Shown one piece after another: positions 1 through 7,649 of a stretch of DNA of 64,000 nt. Source of the stretch: Flavobacterium fontis (GTDB lineage Bacteria; Bacteroidota; Bacteroidia; Flavobacteriales; Flavobacteriaceae); assembly GCF_900129405.1 (NCBI RefSeq), contig NZ_FQVQ01000013.1, forward strand, positions 41,409 to 105,408, in the 5' to 3' direction. The position numbers and the translations under genes were made by a program. Numbering within the stretch: position 1 is the stretch's first letter; each line of letters starts with the position of its first letter. The notes beneath the pieces were generated by a model, which saw only the letters and a program-made list of their open reading frames with translations, was not told the origin of the DNA and made no database searches.

Positions 1-852
1 ACAATCACCGATACCGATATCATCAACTTTGCAAACCTGACCTGGGATCATTTCTATGCCCATACCGATATCACCTCCTTAGACGGCAGTATTTTTGAAA
101 AACGTACCGCCCACGGCTATTTCATTCTTTCGGCTGCCGCCGGATTATTCGTGTACCCCAACAAGGGACCGGTAGCTGCCAACTATGGGTTGGAAGAATG
201 CCGTTTCTTACGTCCGTTGTACCATAACGATACGGTGTATGTGCGCTTAACGTGCAAACAAAAAATCGAGCGCGATGTCACTTCGGCCGAACATCCAAGC
301 GGTATTGTGAAATGGTTTGTTGAAGTTTTTGACAGCGAAGACGAATTGGTAGCCGTGGCCACGATTCTCACCATGGTGCAGAAAAAACAAACCGTTTTTG
401 TGGAAATGACTACCGAGAAAATCCAAGCCTGTTTGGACAAATTAACGGAAGCGTCTCAACCGAAATGGGGGATACTCACCGCGCAACATTTGATCGAACA
501 TTTGGAAGAAGGCTACCGCATCATGTCGGGCGAAAAGCAAGATTTCGAGATTGCCACCCCCGAGAAAATTTTGGATAAAGTACACCATTCGTTATACAAT
601 TACGAGCCCTTCCCGAAAGGAACCGCATTCCCAACGATGAAGAAAGGGGAGTTGGAAGACTTGATCCACCCGGATCTCGCTACCGCCAAAGCCAAATTCT
701 GGGAAGCGCGTGAGGCCTATGTAAACTTCTTCAAGCAAAACCCTGAAGCCGTGATGAAAAATATGGTTTTTGGTCATTTGAACCGCTACGAGAGTTATTT
801 GCTCGAACGCAAACATTTGAACCACCATTTTGAACAGTTTGATGTACTGTAA
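1..852 (+). CDS. paaZ: PaaZ-type bifunctional protein, C-terminal part, fused to a DinB/DUF1569-like domain (partial)
   Basis: The frame is open from base 1, so only the last 283 residues are present. Residues 1 to about 130 form a MaoC-like hot-dog hydratase segment (TWDHFYAHTD, then FEKRTAHGYF), as found at the end of PaaZ, the oxepin-CoA hydrolase/semialdehyde dehydrogenase of phenylacetate degradation. The dehydrogenase half would lie upstream of the window. Residues about 135-283 are extra compared with enterobacterial PaaZ. They show WGILTAQHLIEHLEE near their start and FGHLNRYESYLLERKHLNHH near the end, the His-bearing signature of DUF1569/DinB-like four-helix proteins. Downstream lie a crotonase and a PaaY-like protein, which supports a phenylacetate or related acyl-CoA context. 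No terminator follows. The PaaZ call is good; the role of the extra domain is unknown. Confidence 0.8.
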   Translation, partial: TITDTDIINFANLTWDHFYAHTDITSLDGSIFEKRTAHGYFILSAAAGLFVYPNKGPVAANYGLEECRFLRPLYHNDTVYVRLTCKQKIERDVTSAEHPSGIVKWFVEVFDSEDELVAVATILTMVQKKQTVFVEMTTEKIQACLDKLTEASQPKWGILTAQHLIEHLEEGYRIMSGEKQDFEIATPEKILDKVHHSLYNYEPFPKGTAFPTMKKGELEDLIHPDLATAKAKFWEAREAYVNFFKQNPEAVMKNMVFGHLNRYESYLLERKHLNHHFEQFDVL

Positions 853-858
853 GAATGA

Positions 859-930
859 GGAGCTATTTCCCGCTTTCGCCTTTATCTCTCCGCTCCGCTG
901 CGAGGATATCGGCTCTATCGGGGCTAGGGC
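859..930 (-). other. GC-rich intergenic element, candidate structured repeat (minus orientation)
   Basis: The 166-bp gap after the paaZ stop contains a GC-rich block unlike its surroundings. On the minus strand it reads CCCTAGCCCCGATAGAG, a variable centre with GCAGCGGAGCGGAG, and then GAAAGCGGGAAATAGCTCC. This resembles an intergenic element I recall from many Flavobacterium genomes; that is recollection, not a search. It is built like the element at 43580-43677: two GGAA/GCGG-type half motifs around a variable middle. The function is unknown. Confidence 0.45.
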
Positions 931-970
931 TTAAGCGAAGCAAGAAGCAAGAGGAATGAAACAAGATGTT

Positions 971-1011
971 AGTCACTAATCACTAGTCACTAGTCACTAA
1001 TCACTAATCAC
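971..1011. repeat. Period-7 array (A/G)ATCACT/AGTCACT, about six units
   Basis: Six consecutive heptads alternate between AGTCACT and AATCACT. The array ends 7 nt before the crotonase start codon, where a ribosome binding site would normally sit. The period equals that of the CCTGAAA arrays at 2538 and 7020 although the sequence differs. Confidence 0.9.
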
Positions 1012-1018
1012 AAAAAAA

Positions 1019-1768
1019 ATGGAACCTTACGTAAAACACCACATACAAGAAAATATCGCGACGATTGAGTTTTTTCATCCGGAGCAAAATTCACTGCCAG
1101 GCGCCGTTTTAGCCGAATTGGCACAAACGATTACCGAAGTAGGACAACGCGACGACGTCAAAGTCATCATCCTGCAAAGCGGCGGCGACCGTACGTTTTG
1201 TGCGGGGGCAAGTTTCAAAGAACTCATCGCCATCAACGATGCCGCTACAGGAAAAGTTTTTTTCTCGGGCTTTGCCAACGTGATCAATGCCATGCGCAAA
1301 TGTCCGAAGTTCATCATCGGGCGTATTCAAGGGAAAACCGTAGGCGGTGGCGTGGGTATTGCTGCGGCAACCGACTATTGTATGGCGACCCAGTTTGCCG
1401 CAATTAAGTTGAGCGAACTCAATGTAGGAATCGGACCCTTTGTGGTGTCGCCCGCCATTGAACGTAAAATTGGGGTTTCCGCAACCTCGCAGATTGCCAT
1501 TGATGCCAATACGTTTTATGAAGCATCTTGGGCTCGTGAGAAAGGATTGTTTGCACAAGTATTCCCTACGTTAGAAGAATTGGATGCTGCGGTTTGGGCT
1601 TTCGCACAACACCTGTGCACCTACAATCCCGAAGCCATGCTTGAAATGAAGAAAGTCTTCTGGCGCGGCACCGACGATTGGGATACCTTACTCGCCGAAC
1701 GCGCAGCCATCAGCGGCCGTTTGGTACTGAGTGATTTCACGAAACAAAAACTGGAAAAGTTTAAATAG
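1019..1768 (+). CDS. Enoyl-CoA hydratase/isomerase (crotonase) family protein
   Basis: This is a 249-residue crotonase fold protein, the usual family length. The oxyanion-hole region is visible as GGDRTFCAGASF (residues about 55-66) and GKTVGGGVGIAAATDY (about 104-119). The second catalytic glutamate of hydratases is present in LSELNVGIGP. The first one, which normally follows the GGG turn (GGGCEL in rat crotonase), is replaced by glycine in GGGVGI. That pattern is more typical of isomerases or other crotonase members than of classical hydratases. Its position between paaZ and a PaaY-like gene fits a PaaG-like isomerase role in phenylacetate degradation, but this is inferred. A period-7 array lies directly upstream; no Shine-Dalgarno is visible. 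Confidence 0.85.
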   Translation: MEPYVKHHIQENIATIEFFHPEQNSLPGAVLAELAQTITEVGQRDDVKVIILQSGGDRTFCAGASFKELIAINDAATGKVFFSGFANVINAMRKCPKFIIGRIQGKTVGGGVGIAAATDYCMATQFAAIKLSELNVGIGPFVVSPAIERKIGVSATSQIAIDANTFYEASWAREKGLFAQVFPTLEELDAAVWAFAQHLCTYNPEAMLEMKKVFWRGTDDWDTLLAERAAISGRLVLSDFTKQKLEKFK

Positions 1769-1774
1769 AAGCAA

Positions 1775-1810
1775 GACCGCTTCGCTGCAAGAGCAAAGAC
1801 CGCTTCGCTG
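1775..1810. repeat. Two direct copies of GACCGCTTCGCTG, 23-bp period
   Basis: The 13-mer GACCGCTTCGCTG occurs at 1775-1787 and again at 1798-1810, separated by AAGAGCAAA-type sequence. It lies between the crotonase stop and the PaaY-like gene. Each copy has a small self-complementary AGCG/CGCT element. I see no coding potential. Confidence 0.8.
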
Positions 1811-1887
1811 AAAGAACAAAGTGGTTGCGATACTAAGATTTCTTTTTTCTTGCAATGCAATGGTCTTTATTCTTTAATCTAAAAAAT

Positions 1888-2484
1888 ATGATTTACGCAT
1901 TCAAAGGATTCATTCCGGTCATTCACGAGAGTAGCTTTATCCACCCGCAGGCTTCGGTTACGGGGAATGTGATTATTGGGAAAAACGTGTATGTCGGACC
2001 CGGTGCTGCCATCCGTGGGGATTGGGGCGAAATCATCATCGAAGACGGATGTAACGTGCAAGAAAACTGCACGCTGCACATGTTTCCGGGTAAGACGATG
2101 GTTTTAAAAGCCGGGGCTCATATCGGCCATGGCGCGATTATTCATGGCGCGAATATTGGGGCCAACTGCCTCATCGGAATGAATGCCGTGTTGATGGATG
2201 ATGTGAATGTCGGCGACGAATGCATTATTGGTGCCTTGGCGTTTGTCAAAGCCGGTATGCAAATTCCCAACCGAAAAATGGTTGTCGGCAATCCCGCCGA
2301 AATCATTAAAGACGTTTCCGACGAGATGATCGCTTGGAAAACCAAAGGGACCCAATTGTACCAACAATTGCCCCAAGAATGTTATGAAACGCTACAAGTG
2401 GTCGAACCTTTACGGGAAATCCCCAAAGACCGACCCACACAAGAAGCGTTTTATGCAACATTAAACGATTTTAAAAAGAAATAA
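1888..2484 (+). CDS. paaY: PaaY-like gamma-carbonic anhydrase / hexapeptide repeat protein
   Basis: A 198-residue left-handed beta-helix protein with hexapeptide repeats such as VIIGKNVYVGPGAAI and HIGHGAIIHGANIG. The three zinc-binding histidines of gamma-carbonic anhydrases are present: H64 (CTLHMF), H81 and H86 (HGAIIHG, spacing 5). PaaY proteins are thioesterases or carbonic-anhydrase-like members found in phenylacetate operons, and the neighbouring paaZ and crotonase genes support that label. The ATG at 1888 (MIYAFKGFIP) is chosen over an in-frame ATG at 1855, because family members begin close to this sequence and the extra 11 residues are Phe/Leu rich. A generic YrdA/CaiE-type protein remains possible. 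Confidence 0.8.
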   Translation: MIYAFKGFIPVIHESSFIHPQASVTGNVIIGKNVYVGPGAAIRGDWGEIIIEDGCNVQENCTLHMFPGKTMVLKAGAHIGHGAIIHGANIGANCLIGMNAVLMDDVNVGDECIIGALAFVKAGMQIPNRKMVVGNPAEIIKDVSDEMIAWKTKGTQLYQQLPQECYETLQVVEPLREIPKDRPTQEAFYATLNDFKKK

Positions 2485-2537
2485 ATATCCGGTTTTCGTT
2501 TTTAAAGTTTATTCCCTAAGTCGGGTGTAACTTTAAA

Positions 2538-2572
2538 CCTGAAACCTGAAACCTGAAACCTGAAACCTGAAA
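2538..2572. repeat. Period-7 array, five perfect CCTGAAA units
   Basis: Five exact copies of CCTGAAA end 8 nt before the E2 start codon. The inverse complement TTTCAGG is arrayed at 7020-7054, immediately after the stop of the third gene of this module. The two arrays therefore bracket 2581-7019 in inverted orientation. Confidence 0.95.
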
Positions 2573-2580
2573 CTAATACA

Positions 2581-3876
2581 ATGGTTGAATTTAGAATGCC
2601 CAAATTGGGGGAGAGTATTGCTGAAGCGACGGTCATCAGTTGGTTGAAAAATGTCGGGGACTATATCGCGGCCGAAGAGACTCTTTTGGAAGTCGCCACC
2701 GACAAAGTAGACAGCGAGGTGCCATCACCCGTTTCGGGAATTATTAAAGAAATTCGTTTCCAAAAAAACGATGTGGTACCTGTAGGAACCGTGATGGCGT
2801 TGATTGAAGCGTCTGAAGGGGAGTCTCAGTTGCAGTCTCAGTCGCAGTCACAGTCGCAGACGCAGCAGTCCGCACAAGTCGCAGAACCGAGTTCGCCCTA
2901 TGCCTCTGCCGCACCTTCATCCGTGGCGCAATTGCGTCAGGGAGGCACCACCTTTTTGTCGCCGCTCATCATTAGCATCGCACAAAAAGAAAACTTATCG
3001 ATAGAAGAATTGCAGTTGATACCAGGTTCAGGAGCTGACGGTCGTTTGCAAAAAAGCGATGTGTACCAGTATTTGAAAAACCGCAAATACCCGGTGCAAA
3101 GCAAACCCGTGGTTCAAAATCCACCCACGTCTTCCTATCCCAAACCGAAAATCAATTATACCGAAGGGAAAGATTATATCATCGAAATGGACCGTATGCG
3201 CAAGATGATTGCCGATCATATGGTGTATTCAAAACAAACTTCACCCCACGTTACGTCCTATCTCGAAGTGGATGTGACCGATCTCGTGGCGTGGCGCAAT
3301 AACCACAAAGAGGCCTTTCAAGCCAAAACGGGACAGAAGCTTACCTTCACGCCGCTTTTTGTGGAGGCTGTTGCCAAAGCAATTCAGGCGTATCCGTTGA
3401 TTAATGTGGCCGTAGAAGATACCAAAATCTTCGTTCGTAAAGACATCAATATCGGCATGGCGACCGCATTGCCTACGGGGAATTTAATTGTACCCGTAGT
3501 GCGTAACGCCGACACCAAAGATTTAGCCGCTTTAGCTTCTGATGTAAATCAATTGGCCGAAAGTGCGCGCACCAATACCTTAAAACCCGAACAAATTCAA
3601 GGCAGTACCTTCACCATTTCCAATGTGGGTACGTTTGGGAGTTTGATGGGAACACCCATTATCAACCAACCCGAAGTGGCCATCTTAGCCTTTGGCATCA
3701 TCAAAAAACGTCCCGAAGTGATTACCACCGCAAAAGGGGATGAGATTGCCATTCGCAGTATGATGTTCCTTTCATTATCGTTTGACCACCGCGTCGTGGA
3801 TGGCTTCCTCGGCGGCTCGTTCCTGCGCAAGGTGGGCGATTACCTCGAACAATTTGATACCAATACAACCTACTAA
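2581..3876 (+). CDS. bkdB: Dihydrolipoamide acyltransferase, E2 of a branched-chain 2-oxo acid dehydrogenase
   Basis: The 431-residue product has the full E2 layout. An N-terminal lipoyl domain carries the lipoylated lysine K42 in EVATDKVDSE. A low-complexity Gln/Ser linker follows at about residues 80-100. A peripheral subunit-binding domain lies at about 122-158 (LSPLIISIAQKENLSIEEL, then GADGRLQKSDV). The catalytic domain ends with DHRVVDG, where H403 and D407 are the acyltransfer residues. It transfers the acyl group from E1 to CoA. The neighbouring aminotransferase and fused E1 point to branched-chain 2-oxo acids rather than pyruvate. No E3 gene is seen, so lipoamide dehydrogenase must be encoded elsewhere. 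The period-7 array is directly upstream. Confidence 0.9.
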   Translation: MVEFRMPKLGESIAEATVISWLKNVGDYIAAEETLLEVATDKVDSEVPSPVSGIIKEIRFQKNDVVPVGTVMALIEASEGESQLQSQSQSQSQTQQSAQVAEPSSPYASAAPSSVAQLRQGGTTFLSPLIISIAQKENLSIEELQLIPGSGADGRLQKSDVYQYLKNRKYPVQSKPVVQNPPTSSYPKPKINYTEGKDYIIEMDRMRKMIADHMVYSKQTSPHVTSYLEVDVTDLVAWRNNHKEAFQAKTGQKLTFTPLFVEAVAKAIQAYPLINVAVEDTKIFVRKDINIGMATALPTGNLIVPVVRNADTKDLAALASDVNQLAESARTNTLKPEQIQGSTFTISNVGTFGSLMGTPIINQPEVAILAFGIIKKRPEVITTAKGDEIAIRSMMFLSLSFDHRVVDGFLGGSFLRKVGDYLEQFDTNTTY

Positions 3877-3883
3877 ATAAAGA

Positions 3884-4948
3884 ATGATACCAATGACGCA
3901 AGAAATAAAAATTACGAAAGTAGCGCAGTCGCAAGCGGCCGGCGTGGATTTTCACAACATTGTCATGGGAACGCGATTTAGCGACCACATGTTTATCTGT
4001 GACTATGAAAATGGCGCGTGGCACAACCCGCGTATCGAACCCCTCGCTTTGATTCCGACGCACCCTGCTACCATGGCGTTGCATTACGGTCAGGCGATTT
4101 TTGAAGGAATGAAAGCCACCCTTGGACAAGACGGAACGCCCTTGTTGTTTCGCCCTGAAGAAAATGCGAAGCGCTTAAACCACAGTGCCGATCGTATGGG
4201 CATGCCCGCATTTCCAGAGGACTTGTTCGTGGAGGCTTTGAAGCAATTTGTGGCCCTTGAAAAAGAATGGATTCCAACCCAAGAAGGAAGTGCATTGTAC
4301 TTGCGTCCGTTTATGTATGCCGATGAGGCGTTTATCGGAATGCGTGCGGCGACTTCTTATAAATTTATCATCATGGCTTCACCGGCCGGACCTTTTTTCA
4401 GTCGTAAAATCAAATTGTACGCGGAGAAAAAATACGTGCGTGCCGTTAACGGGGGAACTGGAGAAGCGAAAGCCGCAGGGAACTACGCTGCAGCCATTCG
4501 TCCGACCGAATATGCCAAAGCCCAAGGTTACGACCAAGTTTTATGGTTGGATGCCCACGATTTCAATTATATCCAAGAAGTGGGGACCATGAACATCTTC
4601 TTTAAAGTAGATGGGAAATTCATCACGCCGAGTTTGAGCGGTTCTATTCTCAACGGAATTACCCGCATGAGTGTCATCGACTTGTTGCGTCACAAAGGGT
4701 ATGAAGTGACCGAGCGTCCGATTACCATGGATGAAATCAAAGCGGCCCATGCAGCGGGACTCCTCGAAGAAGCCTTCGGAACCGGAACCGCAGTAGGAAT
4801 CGCCATGGTAGAAGCCATTGGCAATAACGATTTCACGTTGACCTTGCCTGAAGCCAATCCCGTTTCGCACATGGTCAACGATACCTTGAATGCGATGAAA
4901 GTACAACAAGAAGCCGATCCGTTTGGATGGATTGTGCCCGCTCAATAA
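3884..4948 (+). CDS. ilvE: Branched-chain amino acid aminotransferase
   Basis: A class IV PLP aminotransferase of 354 residues, or 351 if the ATG at 3893 is used. The PLP lysine is K196 in GGTGEAKAAGNY, the pattern of eukaryotic-type BCATs. The substrate-loop region is EVGTMNIFFK and the PLP-phosphate region is NGITRMSVIDLL. It converts leucine, isoleucine and valine to 2-oxo acids reversibly. It starts 7 nt after the E2 stop and is followed by the E1 gene, so product and consumer enzymes are co-transcribed. This placement suggests that degradation is at least part of its role. Confidence 0.92.
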   Translation: MIPMTQEIKITKVAQSQAAGVDFHNIVMGTRFSDHMFICDYENGAWHNPRIEPLALIPTHPATMALHYGQAIFEGMKATLGQDGTPLLFRPEENAKRLNHSADRMGMPAFPEDLFVEALKQFVALEKEWIPTQEGSALYLRPFMYADEAFIGMRAATSYKFIIMASPAGPFFSRKIKLYAEKKYVRAVNGGTGEAKAAGNYAAAIRPTEYAKAQGYDQVLWLDAHDFNYIQEVGTMNIFFKVDGKFITPSLSGSILNGITRMSVIDLLRHKGYEVTERPITMDEIKAAHAAGLLEEAFGTGTAVGIAMVEAIGNNDFTLTLPEANPVSHMVNDTLNAMKVQQEADPFGWIVPAQ

Positions 4949-4967
4949 TTTGCGCTTGACGCACCCC

Positions 4968-7019
4968 ATGGATATGTTAGATAAAAAAATACTTGAAAAA
5001 GCGTTTACGACCTTAGTGACAGCCAAAACCATGGCCGAATGGTACGAAGCGAATTTTAAAACCGTTTCCAAATACGTGCACGCCACCTCGCGCGGTCATG
5101 AAGCGATACAGATTGCGGTAGCCATGCAATTGGGCCCCCAAGATTATGCGTTTCCTTATTACCGTGACGACGCCATGTTGTTGGGAATCGGGATGCAGCC
5201 CTATGATTTGATGTTGCAATTGTTGGCCAAGCGTGACGATCCGTTTTCGGGGGGACGCACCTACTATTGCCACCCGAGTTTGCGCGATGCCGACAAACCC
5301 AAGATTCCGCACCAGTCGTCTGCGACAGGGATGCAAGCCATTCCCGCTACGGGGGCTGCCATGGGATTTTGGTACAAAGAAAGTATGGGCTTGACGCAAG
5401 AAGCGGGTGATCTGCCTTTAGTGGTTTGTTCGCTCGGCGATGCCTCGGTTACCGAGGGCGAAATTGCGGAAGCGTTTCAAATGGCCGCCTTAAAGCAATT
5501 ACCGATCCTGTATTTGGTACAAGATAACGGCTGGGATATTTCGGCGAATGCCAAAGAAACCCGTGCCCAAAATGCCTTTGAGTACGCCAAAGGATTCCAT
5601 GGTTTGGAAGCCATTAGTATTGATGGGGCCAATTTTATAGAAAGTTATACCGCACTGGAACAGGTTATCCAGACGATACGTACCGAACGCCGTCCGTTTT
5701 TGGTACATGCCAAAGTGCCGTTGCTCAACCACCACACTTCGGGTGTGCGGATGGAATGGTACCGTGACGACTTGGACGAAGCCCGTTCGCGCGATCCGTA
5801 TCCCGTTTTATGGCAGCAAATGCTAGATGCCGGATTCACAGCAAGCGAATTACAAGCGATCGAAGCCACCGTGCTGCAACAAGTGGAAGCGGATTATGAA
5901 AAGGCGTTGGCCGCAGAAGATCCGCGTCCTGAAGATTTATTTACACATGATTTTGCTCCAACACCCGTTACGGAAGAAGTCGGGGAGCGTTCCCCCCAAC
6001 GCGAAGATAAAGTGGTCATGGTCGATTGCGCCTTATTTGCGGTCGAAGAACTCATGAAGAAACATCCCGAATGTTTGCTGTACGGTCAAGACGTAGGCGG
6101 ACGCTTGGGCGGGGTTTTCCGTGAGGCAGCCACCTTGGCCCAGAAGTTTGGCGACAACCGCGTGTTCAATACTCCCATTCAAGAAGCCTTTATTGTAGGG
6201 TCTACAGTGGGAATGTCCGCCGTTGGTTTAAAACCCATTGTTGAGGTACAGTTCGCCGATTACATTTGGCCGGGCTTGAACCAATTGTTTACCGAGGTGA
6301 GTCGTTCCAATTACTTAACCAACGGAAAATGGCCAGTGAGTATGATCTTGCGCGTGCCGATTGGCGCGTATGGAAGCGGCGGCCCTTATCACTCGTCGTC
6401 GGTGGAGAGTGTGTTGACCAATATTCGCGGGATTAAAATTGCCTATCCGAGTAATGGTGCCGACCTGAAAGGCTTGCTAAAAGCGGCCTATTACGACCCG
6501 AATCCGGTGGTGATTTTGGAACACAAAGGCTTGTACTGGAGTAAGGTGAAAGGTACGGATATGGCACGCGTAAACGAACCGTCAGAAGACTACCTATTGC
6601 CGTTTGGAAAAGCGAATATCGTGCAAGAAATATGGCCGCAGGAAACCCAAGAAACCCTTACGGTGATTACGTACGGTATGGGGGTACACTGGGCGTTGAA
6701 TGCCTCGGCGGGCATGGCGACGCAGGTGGAAATTGTCGACTTGCGCACCTTATACCCGTTGGATGAAGATACCATTTTCAAATCGGTTCGCAAAGCCAAG
6801 AAATGTTTGGTGGTGACCGAAGAGCCGGTAAACAACTCGTTTGCGCGCAGCTTGGCGGGTCGTATTCAAGAGGAATGTTTCCGCGACTTGGATGCGCCTG
6901 TGATGGTCATCGGTTCCGAAAACCTACCTGCGATCCCGTTGAACAGCACTTTGGAACAAACCATGATCCCGAATGCGGAGAAGGTGAAGGCGAAGATGGA
7001 GGAGCTGTTGCGGTATTAG
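4968..7019 (+). CDS. bkdA: Branched-chain 2-oxo acid dehydrogenase E1, fused alpha and beta subunits
   Basis: One 683-residue polypeptide joins the two E1 subunits that are separate genes in many bacteria. The N-terminal half has the thiamine diphosphate motif GDASVTEGEIAEAFQMAA with QDNGWDIS. The C-terminal half, from about residue 350, begins VVMVDCALFAVEELMKKHPE and contains the transketolase pyrimidine-binding region (TPIQEAFIVGSTVGMS). The C-terminal transketolase domain starts around DYLLPFGKANI. E1 decarboxylates the 2-oxo acid and acylates the lipoyl group of E2. The ATG at 4968 (MDMLDKKILEKAF) is preferred to one at 4923 that would overlap ilvE by 26 nt. The gene ends the module; an inverted heptad array starts at the next base. 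Confidence 0.9.
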   Translation: MDMLDKKILEKAFTTLVTAKTMAEWYEANFKTVSKYVHATSRGHEAIQIAVAMQLGPQDYAFPYYRDDAMLLGIGMQPYDLMLQLLAKRDDPFSGGRTYYCHPSLRDADKPKIPHQSSATGMQAIPATGAAMGFWYKESMGLTQEAGDLPLVVCSLGDASVTEGEIAEAFQMAALKQLPILYLVQDNGWDISANAKETRAQNAFEYAKGFHGLEAISIDGANFIESYTALEQVIQTIRTERRPFLVHAKVPLLNHHTSGVRMEWYRDDLDEARSRDPYPVLWQQMLDAGFTASELQAIEATVLQQVEADYEKALAAEDPRPEDLFTHDFAPTPVTEEVGERSPQREDKVVMVDCALFAVEELMKKHPECLLYGQDVGGRLGGVFREAATLAQKFGDNRVFNTPIQEAFIVGSTVGMSAVGLKPIVEVQFADYIWPGLNQLFTEVSRSNYLTNGKWPVSMILRVPIGAYGSGGPYHSSSVESVLTNIRGIKIAYPSNGADLKGLLKAAYYDPNPVVILEHKGLYWSKVKGTDMARVNEPSEDYLLPFGKANIVQEIWPQETQETLTVITYGMGVHWALNASAGMATQVEIVDLRTLYPLDEDTIFKSVRKAKKCLVVTEEPVNNSFARSLAGRIQEECFRDLDAPVMVIGSENLPAIPLNSTLEQTMIPNAEKVKAKMEELLRY

Positions 7020-7054
7020 TTTCAGGTTTCAGGTTTCAGGTTTCAAGTTTCAGG
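7020..7054. repeat. Period-7 array, five TTTCAGG units (one variant)
   Basis: Copies at 7020, 7027, 7034, 7041 (TTTCAAG variant) and 7048 begin immediately after the E1 stop codon. They are the inverse complement of the CCTGAAA array at 2538-2572. A degenerate further set (TTTCAGG, TTTAAAG, TTTAAGG) appears at about 7564-7586. Confidence 0.93.
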
Positions 7055-7133
7055 TTTTCGGGAAAATTGAAGTTTACGTTTGCTCTGGGCTTAGCATCTC
7101 AGTGTCTCAGAATCTCAGTAGCCCAGTAGCTTT

Positions 7134-7345
7134 AATTCTATGAAAACGATGTCCCTATGTGGTTAAATTTTTTTACTACACGATGTTAACGCATAGTAAA
7201 CTTAAAAATTCGATAGCCTTTTTTGTTAAACCGCATAGTAACATAGTTAGCATAGCTGTTACGATGTGCTTAAAGTTGGAGTCTAGGGAAGATTTGACGA
7301 TTACGATGGCTCAGGAGCTTAGCTTCTCAGGGTCTCAGCAGCTTT
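7134..7345. repeat. Long repeat unit, copy A
   Basis: First of three copies of a ~200-bp unit beginning AATTCTATGAAAAC. Inside, a left arm ATGTCCCTATGTGGTTAAA (7149-7167) and a right arm TTAAACCGCATAGTAACAT (7226-7244) are imperfect inverted repeats. They could close a long hairpin around ACGCATAGTAAACTTAAAAA. The unit ends with a CTCAG/CTTAG-rich module (AGCTTAGCTTCTCAGGGTCT). A 62-codon open frame at 7159 follows the repeat and is not credible as a gene. Confidence 0.88.
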
Positions 7346-7560
7346 AATTCTATGAAAACTATGTCCCTATGTGGTAAAATTTATTTACTACTTGGATTTA
7401 ACGCATAGTAAAATTAAAAATTCGATAGCCTTTTTTGTTAAACCACATAGTAACATAGTTAGCATAGCTGTTGCGATGTGCTTAAAGTTGGAGTCTATGG
7501 AAGAGTTGTTGTTTACGAAGGCTCAGGGGCTCAGCGTCTCAGTGTCTCAGTAGCTTTAAT
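7346..7560. repeat. Long repeat unit, copy B
   Basis: Starts 212 bp after copy A with the same AATTCTATGAAAAC start. The inverted arms are better matched here: AACTATGTCCCTATGTGGT pairs with ACCACATAGTAACATAGTT apart from two central positions. It carries the same AATTCGATAGCCTTTTTTGT core and the same TGCTTAAAGTTGGAGTCTA tail, then a CTCAG-rich module. Confidence 0.88.
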
Positions 7561-7649
7561 AAAGTTTCAGGTTTAAAGTTTAAGGTTTTCGTGGTAAATT
7601 GACGTTTACGAAGGCTCAGGAGCTTAGCTTCTCAGGGTCTCAGCGGCTT

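Noticed and set aside
4923..4967. Upstream ATG for the E1 gene
   Set aside because: It lies within ilvE and adds residues not seen in E1 proteins.
7020..7060. Possible CRISPR array in the heptad repeats
   Set aside because: Units are 7 bp with no spacers and there are no cas genes.
7159..7553. Two similar small open frames (62 and 60 codons) in the repeat copies A and B
   Set aside because: They exist only because the repeat units are similar; differences between copies do not favour silent sites, there is no promoter or start context, and copy C lacks a listed equivalent.
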